NCBI GenBank assembly: GCA_020723225.1
Contig: DYJG01000211.1
Location: 1 to 5,549 of the forward strand
DNA from: Desulfobacca acetoxidans
GTDB lineage: Bacteria > Desulfobacterota > Desulfobaccia > Desulfobaccales > 0-14-0-80-60-11
Direction of reading: 5' to 3'
Length of the DNA: 5,549 bases
Positions 1 through 4,200 of the stretch are shown here, in pieces. The notes below the pieces were generated by a model. It had not been told where the DNA came from. It saw nothing but the letters and a program-made list of their open reading frames with translations, and did no database searches. Both the position numbers and the translations under genes were made by a program. How positions within the stretch are numbered: position 1 is the first letter of the stretch; each line of letters begins with the position of its first letter.

Positions 1-187
1 CCCACTCCCCATCGGGTATCGATCGTTTTTCGGGAAAGGGATAGCTGATCCATTCCATCCACTTGGGGCTGGCGGGGTTACAATAGGTGCCCGGCCGGAA
101 ATCGGGTTTGACGTCCATCCACCCTTTGGCAGGGGGCTGGAAATTGAGCCCAGGCAATAATTCTGCGGGTTTTGGTACCTTAGCCAT
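1..187 (-). CDS. dsrK: DsrK, sulfite reduction-associated complex catalytic subunit (N-terminus, partial)
   Basis: Only the first 62 codons are present; the gene continues past the left edge. It starts ATG-GCT-AAG and reads MAKVPKPAELLPGL, then QPPAKGWMDVKPDFRPGTYC, the characteristic DsrK N-terminus. DsrK is the cytoplasmic, HdrD-like iron-sulfur subunit of DsrMKJOP; in the family it carries 4Fe-4S ferredoxin and CCG domains and is thought to reduce the DsrC trisulfide. Those domains lie outside the window, so the call rests on N-terminal similarity and on the position directly after dsrM. An AAGGAG ribosome binding site (198-203) lies 10 bases before the start. Only 4 bases separate the dsrM stop from this ATG, implying translational coupling. 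An ATG at 193-195 overlaps the dsrM TGA but is out of frame. Confidence 0.93.
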   Translation of the reverse strand, partial: MAKVPKPAELLPGLNFQPPAKGWMDVKPDFRPGTYCNPASPKWMEWISYPFPEKRSIPDGEW

Positions 188-191
188 ATAA

Positions 192-1229
192 TCATGACTC
201 CTTTTCGACCGGGATGTCGGCCTCGATCATGGCTTCCCTAAATCTGTCTTCGTATTCGTCATAGTGGTGGAACTTCACCGGATAGTTCCAGGGGTTGACG
301 TGCAGGACCCAACGGTTGTTGGACACCATGTTCCTGCTGGGGCTTAGGAATACTCCCGGCGCGTGCATCAGCTTGCTGAAGGGGAAATAGGCAAAGAGCA
401 CGCAGACCAGGAAGAGGTGCACATAAAAGATGGCGCCGATGCCGGCGGGCACCACGGGGTGGAAGGTGGCCAGCCCCAGGGCCAGCTCCTTCACGGCGAC
501 GATGTCCACTTTATAGATATAGCGCATGAGGATGCCGCTGATGCCGATGCCCAAAATCAGCAGGAGCGGAAAGTAATCCGCGGCCAGGGAGATATAGCGC
601 AGAGTGGGGCTGGTGATCCTGCGGGCCATGAGGTAAAACACGGCCACCACCAGCACCACCCCGCTCAGATAAACCGCGGGGGTGAAGAACTGGAAGAAGC
701 CGTCAACATGCTCCAGTAACTGAAAGGGCATGGGCACCGGCTCGGTGAAGAACCGCAGGTGCCGCAGGATAACGACCAGAAAGGCGTAATGAAAGGCGAT
801 GGCCCCCAGCCAGAGCCACTTGTAGGACCAGTGGATCAGGCGGTCGCCTTCCGGGTCGGCCGGGTCTTTCCGCAATTCGGTGCGCAAATTCCGAAACAGG
901 CTGCGGAAGGCCAAAACCTCGAGAGCCATGCGGCCCACCAGGTGTTTGAAGGTGGCGGGGTTGTCCAGTTGCTCTCCCAGGTCTCTTTCAATCCAGGGGA
1001 GGGTCTTGTTCTGGCCGGCAGTGGTGGGGATGCGGAAAGGCACCGGCGAACGGGCCCAGACGATGATCCGATAGATCAGCCCTTCCAAAAAGATAAGAAC
1101 GGCCAGATAAGGGACCACCACTCCGAAAAAGACCTGCAAACTGGCCGCCTGGGAGCCCAGGTAGGCTACAACGACCAGTCCCAGCACTGCGAACAGGGAC
1201 ACGAAGAAATGACGCTTAAAAAAATCCAT
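192..1229 (-). CDS. dsrM: DsrM, NarI-like di-heme b membrane subunit of DsrMKJOP
   Basis: This 345-residue integral membrane protein should oxidise menaquinol and pass electrons through two b hemes to DsrK at the cytoplasmic face, feeding sulfite reduction via DsrC. About six hydrophobic segments are visible, near residues 7-27, 33-57, 137-158, 181-202, 217-238 and 262-286. A hydrophilic insert covers 60-135. Likely heme ligands are H147/H157 and H271/H289. The spacings of 10 and 18 residues equal those of the NarI ligand pairs (H56/H66 and H187/H205), a strong family signature. The C-terminal tail (HVNPWNYPVKFHHYDEYEDR) matches DsrM proteins. The start is ATG with a GAGGTGA ribosome binding site (1236-1242) 6 bases away. 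It lies 45 bases after the RsbRD_N gene and 4 bases before dsrK, in one operon. The stop is TGA, showing that TGA normally terminates here. The ligand assignment is inferred from spacing. Confidence 0.95.
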   Translation of the reverse strand: MDFFKRHFFVSLFAVLGLVVVAYLGSQAASLQVFFGVVVPYLAVLIFLEGLIYRIIVWARSPVPFRIPTTAGQNKTLPWIERDLGEQLDNPATFKHLVGRMALEVLAFRSLFRNLRTELRKDPADPEGDRLIHWSYKWLWLGAIAFHYAFLVVILRHLRFFTEPVPMPFQLLEHVDGFFQFFTPAVYLSGVVLVVAVFYLMARRITSPTLRYISLAADYFPLLLILGIGISGILMRYIYKVDIVAVKELALGLATFHPVVPAGIGAIFYVHLFLVCVLFAYFPFSKLMHAPGVFLSPSRNMVSNNRWVLHVNPWNYPVKFHHYDEYEDRFREAMIEADIPVEKES

Positions 1230-1274
1230 TTACTGTCACCTCGTTTCAGGTTGACCGTTGATCAAGCGTTACTG

Positions 1275-1784
1275 CTAGATACTGTTTATGCTCAGACCGG
1301 ATTTGCGCAACAGCCCGCTGACCCGGTTTTTCACCTCATTGATCCTGATTTCGCAAAGTTTTTCCCGGCGCCGGGTATAGGCGTCAAATCCCAGCAGCAC
1401 CAAACCGTCAATCCGGGAATCCAGTTCCAGGAGCTCCCCGGTAAAATTCCGTTTCTCGAACTCCTCGGCCAGCTCTTCCCGCACGAGATTCTTCAGCAAA
1501 AAGAGGAAGGCCAGGGCCTGGGAGGGAGGGATATCCTGGAGGGCCCGGATGCGGACGACTTCATCCAGGGCTGCGAGGAGTTGCTCGGTCTCCATCTCCT
1601 GGACCAGGGCGGTGAAAATTTCATTCAAGCCCCGGGCAATGCGGAAACCCACGGGGTTATCGAACTTATCTTTTTCCTTCTTCAAAAATACCGCGGCCTG
1701 GGCGGGATAACTGTCGTAAAGCAGTTTGATCCACCGGTCCACGATTTGAGATTTTTTCTGCGTTAAGAGGCTTGCCAGTTTCAT
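1275..1784 (-). CDS. RsbRD N-terminal domain protein, first gene of the dsr operon
   Basis: A 169-residue soluble, helix-rich protein with no signal peptide or membrane segment. It opens MKLASLLTQKKSQIVDRW and contains FLKKEKDKFDNPVGFRIARG (33-52) and VRIRALQDIPPSQALAFLFL (77-96), matching the RsbRD_N family, the globin-like N-terminal domain of stressosome RsbR proteins. The STAS domain that would follow in a true RsbR is absent: the protein ends about 30 residues after the domain. It may therefore be a stand-alone sensor or assembly domain. From general knowledge, this gene type is repeatedly found directly before dsrM in sulfate reducers, which points to a role in regulating or assembling DsrMKJOP, though I know of no proven function. 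The start is ATG with only a weak ribosome binding site (CGGAA very close); family alignment supports it. The promoter at 1863-1892 should drive it. The stop is TAG. Confidence 0.85.
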   Translation of the reverse strand: MKLASLLTQKKSQIVDRWIKLLYDSYPAQAAVFLKKEKDKFDNPVGFRIARGLNEIFTALVQEMETEQLLAALDEVVRIRALQDIPPSQALAFLFLLKNLVREELAEEFEKRNFTGELLELDSRIDGLVLLGFDAYTRRREKLCEIRINEVKNRVSGLLRKSGLSINSI

Positions 1785-1831
1785 TTTCCGTTACGGGCAG
1801 GAGACAGCCGGGTTAGCGGCTGGTGCTGATC

Positions 1832-1849
1832 AAGTGAATTTCATCACAA
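1832..1849. promoter_or_regulatory. CRP/FNR-type (HcpR-like) operator of the dsr operon
   Basis: On the plus strand the site reads AAGTGA-ATTTCA-TCACAA. The core GTGA-N6-TCAC is a perfect inverted repeat, and the TCACAA arm equals a consensus CRP/FNR half-site. In sulfate-reducing Deltaproteobacteria the CRP/FNR-family regulator HcpR is predicted from comparative genomics to bind TTGTGA-N6-TCACAA and to control sulfate-reduction and nitrosative-stress genes. The site lies about 8-25 bases downstream of the transcription start expected from the promoter at 1863-1892, a position suited to repression. No protein-binding evidence exists here; the assignment is by motif and context. Confidence 0.5.
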
Positions 1850-1862
1850 ATTTAATCTTGAG

Positions 1863-1892
1863 ATAATTAAGCATATTGAAGGGAGCTGTCAA
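1863..1892 (-). promoter_or_regulatory. sigma70-type promoter of the RsbRD_N-dsrMK operon
   Basis: On the minus strand a perfect TTGACA -35 box (1887-1892) is followed after 18 bases by AATTAT (1863-1868, 4 of 6 matches to TATAAT). Transcription would start near 1856, leaving a leader of about 70 bases before the RsbRD_N ATG. It is the best promoter match in this intergenic stretch and points the right way. Confidence 0.6.
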
Positions 1893-2098
1893 GAAAAAAA
1901 TGGGAAAGATGAGATTATCGGTAGAATCATGGGCTTGCGGCATCGCACCCCGCGCCAGTTCCCCGGTGTTGCGCTAGGCGGCACCGGGAACTCCACCTGG
2001 AGCCTGTCAACAAGTCCTAAAAACAGGGTTGAATGTAGTTGCGCTCGGGGCGAACACAAGGTTCGCCATAAAGAATATCTCTTGACGATGAACTGATA
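1893..2098. other. Gene-free stretch with two hairpins
   Basis: I see no convincing gene here. Two inverted repeats stand out. The first pairs AGTTCCCCGGTG (1957-1968) with CACCGGGAACT (1982-1992): 11 base pairs with one bulged C and a 13-base loop. The second pairs GGCGAAC (2049-2055) with GTTCGCC (2061-2067) around ACAAG. Neither is followed by a T-run on either strand, so neither is a classical intrinsic terminator. The second resembles the short GGGGCGA...TCGCC(CC) hairpin repeats scattered through many bacterial intergenic regions; that resemblance is from memory. Confidence 0.5.
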
Positions 2099-2353
2099 TC
2101 AATGATCGGCGGGAGTCTGTGGAGAAGTAGCTTCTTTGGCCGCGGCCGGCTCTGCAGGGACTTTTTCCTTCCGGAGGCGGAAAGCGATGCGGCCCCGGTA
2201 TTGCAAAAAATCGAACCAGTAAATATTGCCGAGAAGCAGCAGGGTCAGGCCGATGAGGTAGGCCCGGCTGTCCCAGCCCAGGGCCTGGAGGATGAATTTG
2301 GCGGCCACGAAGCAGAAAAAGAGGCGCAGGAAGAAGATGAAGAAGACCTTCAT
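2099..2353 (-). CDS. Small two-helix membrane protein of unknown function
   Basis: I do not recognise a named family. The 84-residue product has two hydrophobic helices, about residues 4-24 and 32-51. A basic stretch follows (RGRIAFRLRKEK, 54-64), then a tail rich in Ala, Pro, Glu and Thr. By the positive-inside rule both ends should be cytoplasmic, forming a helical hairpin. The aromatic, Leu-rich helices and coherent topology support a real gene rather than chance, although an open frame also exists on the opposite strand. The ATG has no good ribosome binding site. A promoter-like pair (TTGATA-17-TAAAAA, 2361-2389) would start transcription almost at the ATG, suggesting leaderless translation. 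It stands alone on the minus strand, between the dsr promoter region and the toxin-antitoxin pair. The stop is TGA. Confidence 0.6.
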   Translation of the reverse strand: MKVFFIFFLRLFFCFVAAKFILQALGWDSRAYLIGLTLLLLGNIYWFDFLQYRGRIAFRLRKEKVPAEPAAAKEATSPQTPADH

Positions 2354-2360
2354 GGACCCA

Positions 2361-2389
2361 TTTTTACCCTGTTAGGCCGGGAATATCAA
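2361..2389 (-). promoter_or_regulatory. Promoter for the small membrane protein, possibly leaderless
   Basis: On the minus strand TTGATA (2384-2389, 5 of 6 matches) is followed after 17 bases by TAAAAA (2361-2366, 4 of 6). Only 7 bases lie between the -10 box and the ATG at 2353, so the mRNA would begin at or next to the start codon. This would explain the missing ribosome binding site. Confidence 0.4.
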
Positions 2390-2402
2390 GGGGGCGAATT
2401 AA

Positions 2403-2523
2403 GGGGCCAGGGGAAAGGGATCAGGGGCCAGGGGACAGGGGCCAGGGAAGTAATCAGTAATCAGTGATCAGTGGGTGGTAGGTGGTGGGTGGTGGTGGGT
2501 AGTGGTAGTGATTACTGATCACT
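2403..2523. repeat. G-tract array plus TGATCA-type hairpin, left flank of toxin-antitoxin pair
   Basis: The left part (2403-2447) has seven runs of three or more G separated by 3-4 bases (CCA, AAA, ATCA, ACA), reading GGGGCCAGGGG repeatedly. It could form a G-quadruplex on the plus strand. The right part has an 11-base perfect inverted repeat, ATCAGTAATCA (2453-2463) with TGATTACTGAT (2509-2519), around a GGT/GGG-rich loop. The same two components recur in opposite orientation at 3281-3384. It lies after the PIN toxin stop and could affect its 3' end, but no T-run follows. Confidence 0.7.
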
Positions 2524-2536
2524 AACAACCAATTCA

Positions 2537-2935
2537 TTACCACAATTCCAAGAATTCCCCCGGTGTCACGATCTTGATTCCTTGGAAATTTTTCAAATCC
2601 AGGAGATGTTTGTCGCCGGAAATGATGAAATCGGCTCCACTGGCCTTGGCGCACTCCAGGATGCGGTTGTCGGGATCGTCGGCGATAATCGTCAGGCGCT
2701 CCCGGGGATCAACCAATTCAGAAAGATTACTGATGCGGGTGATAGCACTCTGTGTCTTGGAATTATCCCACAGGAGCTTATCCGTGATAATCCGTTCCAG
2801 CTCTTTGAGTATTTGAGGGGAGGTGAAGTTTTGGATTCTTTTACGGCGGGCTAAAAGGACAACTTCGCCTGGTTTGGATTGGGGAAGGTAAAAGGCGGAA
2901 AAAAACACGTTAGTATCGATAACCACCTTAACCAT
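2537..2935 (-). CDS. PIN-domain RNase toxin of a VapBC-like toxin-antitoxin pair
   Basis: From the ATG at 2935 this is a 132-residue PIN-domain protein of the 'putative toxin-antitoxin system toxin component, PIN family' type (COG1569-like). It should be a Mg2+-dependent RNase that cuts specific RNA when its antitoxin is lost. The acidic active-site residues appear as D7 (VVIDTNVFFSAF), E45 or E47 (ILKELERII), D87/D89 (ADDPDNRILECA) and D108 (ISGDKHLLDL), and the C-terminus VTPGEFLELW is typical. The length is normal and all key acids are present, so it looks intact. The ATG overlaps the antitoxin stop by 8 bases (ATGGTTAA), implying coupled translation. An in-frame GTG at 2950 would add 5 residues; I prefer the ATG because family members begin close to the VxDTN motif. 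Its RNA target cannot be predicted. Confidence 0.88.
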   Translation of the reverse strand: MVKVVIDTNVFFSAFYLPQSKPGEVVLLARRKRIQNFTSPQILKELERIITDKLLWDNSKTQSAITRISNLSELVDPRERLTIIADDPDNRILECAKASGADFIISGDKHLLDLKNFQGIKIVTPGEFLELW

Positions 2936-3179
2936 TGGCTTGTTCGCCACGGTATTCGTCCACTACCCGCTGCATATCCTCCTCGGTTTTGATTCCTGTT
3001 TCCGCGGCTTTTATTCTGGCATACCGGGTTAATTTCTCCCACTCCCGATCTTCCAAGTAGCGGCGCAGCGCCTCCCGGATCAGCTCGCTCTTGGTGCGGT
3101 TTTCCTCTTTGGCCGCTCTTTCAACCTCCTGCAGGAAGTCCGGCATGATGGAGAAGGAGATTAATTTGGTGAGTCTCAA
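2928..3179 (-). CDS. Ribbon-helix-helix (CopG-like) antitoxin
   Basis: This 83-residue protein has an N-terminal ribbon-helix-helix DNA-binding domain: a strand near 4-11 (TKLISFSI), helix A about 13-25 (PDFLQEVERAAKE), a turn at ENRTKSE, and helix B about 30-42 (KSELIREALRRYL). The charged C-terminal part (44-83) should bind and block the PIN toxin encoded next, with which it overlaps by 8 bases. Dimers of such proteins usually repress their own operon, and a perfect palindrome over the promoter is the likely operator. The start is TTG at 3179: the strand of the fold begins only 3 residues later, so starting at the next Met (residue 12) would destroy the domain. AGGGTG about 8 bases upstream is a reasonable ribosome binding site. 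A weak TTG start is somewhat surprising for an antitoxin, which usually must be made in excess. Confidence 0.87.
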   Translation of the reverse strand: MRLTKLISFSIMPDFLQEVERAAKEENRTKSELIREALRRYLEDREWEKLTRYARIKAAETGIKTEEDMQRVVDEYRGEQANG

Positions 3180-3196
3180 CCTGACACCCTGTGAAA

Positions 3197-3227
3197 ATAA
3201 TGATTAATACTTAGTATTAATCATTAT
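3197..3227. promoter_or_regulatory. Perfect 31-bp palindrome, likely antitoxin operator
   Basis: The arm ATAATGATTAATACT (3197-3211) and its exact complement AGTATTAATCATTAT (3213-3227) flank a single central T, so 15 of 15 positions match. It covers most of the -10 box (3223-3228) and the expected start point of the toxin-antitoxin promoter. That is the arrangement expected for autorepression by a ribbon-helix-helix antitoxin, alone or with its toxin. Confidence 0.75.
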
Positions 3228-3250
3228 AGCTGCGAAAAAATTTTTGTCAA
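3223..3250 (-). promoter_or_regulatory. Consensus sigma70 promoter of the toxin-antitoxin operon
   Basis: The minus strand has TTGACA (3245-3250) and TATAAT (3223-3228), both perfect, separated by 16 bases. Transcription should start near 3216, giving a leader of about 36 bases to the antitoxin TTG. Such a strong promoter implies tight repression, consistent with the palindrome lying over it. Confidence 0.8.
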
Positions 3251-3280
3251 TTTTGAAGTAAGTTTAGAGATTAGGAGTCT

Positions 3281-3384
3281 GGGGCAAGTAATCAGTGATC
3301 AGTGGCCAGTGGTCAGAGAAAACTGATTACTGATCACTGATCACTGAACCTGCCCTGGCCTCTGCCCCCTGGCCCCTGGCCCCT
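3281..3384. repeat. TGATCA-type long hairpin plus C-tract array, right flank of toxin-antitoxin pair
   Basis: The arms 3292-3316 and 3323-3347 pair over 25 positions with 4 mismatches around the 6-base loop AGAAAA. The outer sequences GGGCAAGT and ACCTGCCC extend the stem at 3282-3289 and 3348-3355. Next comes a C-tract array (3353-3383; CCCCTGGCCCC), the reverse complement of the G-tract array at 2403-2447. It ends inside the TAG stop of the peroxiredoxin gene. In that gene's mRNA the hairpin would lie just after the stop and could stabilise the 3' end, though no U-run follows. Confidence 0.75.
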
Positions 3385-3988
3385 AAAACGCCATCTCCGG
3401 GGACCAGATTTCACAGACCTTGCCCGCCAGTTCGGGGCTGGGCTTCAGCGCCTGCTTCCCGGGCTCCCAGCCCGCGGGGGTGGCTTCTCCCTCGTTTTCC
3501 CGTACATAGGCGCAGGCCTTGACCTGGCGGATCATCTCCGCCACGTTCCGGCCCACCGCGGGGGCCAGGATCTCGATGGCCTGGAGCACGCCGTCCGGAT
3601 CGATGAGGAAGCGGCCCCGGATGTCCACGCCGTTTTCTTCGTCATAGACCATATATTCCTGGCCGATGCGGCCCCCGGGGTCGGAGAGCATGGGGTAGGG
3701 GAGGCCTCCGGGCACGATCTTGGAGAGTTCCCCTTCGGACCAGACCTTGTGGGTGTAGGGGCTGTCCACGCTCATAGCCAGGACCACTGCGCCCAGGGCC
3801 TTGAGCTCGCCATACTTGGCGGCAACTGCCGTCAGTTCCGTGGGTCAGACAAAGGTGAAATCCCCGGGGTAAAAATAGAGCATGACCCACTGCCCCCGGT
3901 AGTCCGAGAGCTTTACCCTGCGAATTTCGCCGTCCATATAAGCGCTGGTTTCGAATTCAGGGGCTGGTTTGCCGATGTGCAACGTCAT
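3383..3988 (-). CDS. Selenocysteine-containing peroxiredoxin (AhpC/Prx1-type); TGA at 3845-3847 read as Sec
   Basis: Reading the TGA as selenocysteine gives one 201-residue thioredoxin-fold peroxidase of normal length, which reduces H2O2 and organic peroxides in the cytoplasm. The TGA falls exactly at the peroxidatic position: FYPGDFTFV-U48-PTELTAVAAKYGEL matches the family's FTFVCPTEL. P41, T45 and U48 form the Px3Tx2(C/U) motif. R124 (IRGRF) is 76 residues after U48, the spacing of Cys52/Arg128 in human Prx1. The frame is unbroken on both sides and conserved throughout, so mutation or a sequencing error is less likely than recoding. A SECIS-like hairpin follows the TGA. The usual resolving-Cys motif EVCPAGW reads EATPAGW, so T170 replaces the resolving Cys; C159 and C192 are the only cysteines. 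The start ATG has an ideal GGAGG site 8 bases upstream (TATGGAGGATACCGCC). Selenocysteine peroxiredoxins are known (PrxU of Eubacterium acidaminophilum). Without Sec insertion the product would stop at 47 residues. Confidence 0.88.
3820..3847 (-). promoter_or_regulatory. Putative bacterial SECIS element with its UGA codon
   Basis: On the mRNA, UGA (3845-3847) is followed 17 bases later by a hairpin. CGGC (3828-3831) pairs with GCCG (3820-3823) around the loop AGUU, extended below an A-C mismatch by two more pairs. The loop has G at its second position, followed by U. Bacterial SECIS loops usually have G in one of the first two positions and lie roughly 16-37 bases from the UGA, so this fits SelB recognition. 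A competing, longer hairpin (CGGAACUG, loop ACGG, CAGUU-G-CCG; 3820-3840, 8 pairs with one bulge) also contains G in its loop but lies only 12 bases from the UGA. SelB, SelA, SelC and SelD are not in the window. Confidence 0.6.
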
Positions 3989-4043
3989 GGCGGTATCCTC
4001 CATAAAGATAAGGGACTTGGCAACAATTTGAGACCCCGGTTTG

Positions 4044-4146
4044 ATGGGGAAAAGGGGGGGAGAGGGGAAACGGGAAAAAGAGGAAGAGGAAATTTTCACC
4101 AACAAACTTTTCCCCTTTTCCCCTTTTCCCCCTCCCTATCCCCCAT
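4044..4146. repeat. Purine/pyrimidine-rich imperfect inverted repeat
   Basis: A purine-rich arm (4044-4080, starting ATGGGGAAAAG) faces a pyrimidine-rich arm (4107-4146, ending CCCCCAT). They are imperfect reverse complements over about 37-40 bases, separated by a 26-base centre. Either strand has G runs that could form a quadruplex. It fills most of the 212-base gap between corA and the peroxiredoxin start, so it would lie in the peroxiredoxin leader or at the corA 3' end. It differs in sequence from the flanks of the toxin-antitoxin pair but has a similar G-tract design. Confidence 0.6.
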
Positions 4147-4168
4147 AACCATCAAGGGGTTCTCGTTT

Positions 4169-4198
4169 TTAATATGGACACTAGAGGGGCGGGTTCAA
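4169..4198 (-). promoter_or_regulatory. Possible promoter for the peroxiredoxin gene
   Basis: Just after the corA stop, the minus strand has TTGAAC (4193-4198, 4 of 6 matches) and TATTAA (4169-4174, 4 of 6), 18 bases apart. Transcription from here would give a leader of about 170 bases containing the purine-rich inverted repeat. No better pair is visible closer to the peroxiredoxin ATG, and read-through from corA is an alternative. Confidence 0.3.
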
Positions 4199-4200
4199 TA

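Noticed and set aside
363..719. Plus-strand open frame of 118 codons inside dsrM
   Set aside because: His/Asp/Gly-rich antisense shadow of a membrane protein gene; no family features.
759..1766. Long plus-strand open frame of 335 codons antisense to dsrM and the RsbRD_N gene
   Set aside because: It crosses two well-recognised minus-strand genes, has Gln/Gly/His-rich composition without any domain, and lacks a ribosome binding site. It is a shadow of GC-biased coding sequence.
1957..1992. Intrinsic terminator in the gap before the dsr operon
   Set aside because: The 11-bp stem is convincing, but there is no T-run after it on either strand and the loop is large; left as a hairpin of unknown role.
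2102..2467. Plus-strand open frame of 121 codons opposite the small membrane protein
   Set aside because: Its end runs into the G-tract repeat and it has an acidic low-complexity composition. The minus-strand product has a coherent two-helix membrane topology and is the better candidate.
2403..2523. CRISPR-like array
   Set aside because: The repeated units are 7-11 bases of G-tracts with 3-4 base gaps; there are no spacer-length unique segments and no cas genes.
2851..3042. Minus-strand open frame of 63 codons overlapping antitoxin and toxin
   Set aside because: Out of frame with both recognised genes and without domain features; a shadow.
3383..4105. Peroxiredoxin as a pseudogene or as two separate genes
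   Set aside because: The only disruption is TGA at the exact catalytic codon, with no frameshift and intact sequence on both sides. A GTG start for the second part at 3787 would lack the N-terminal half of the fold. Extension of the N-terminus to 4105 runs through low-complexity repeat, while 3988 has an ideal ribosome binding site.
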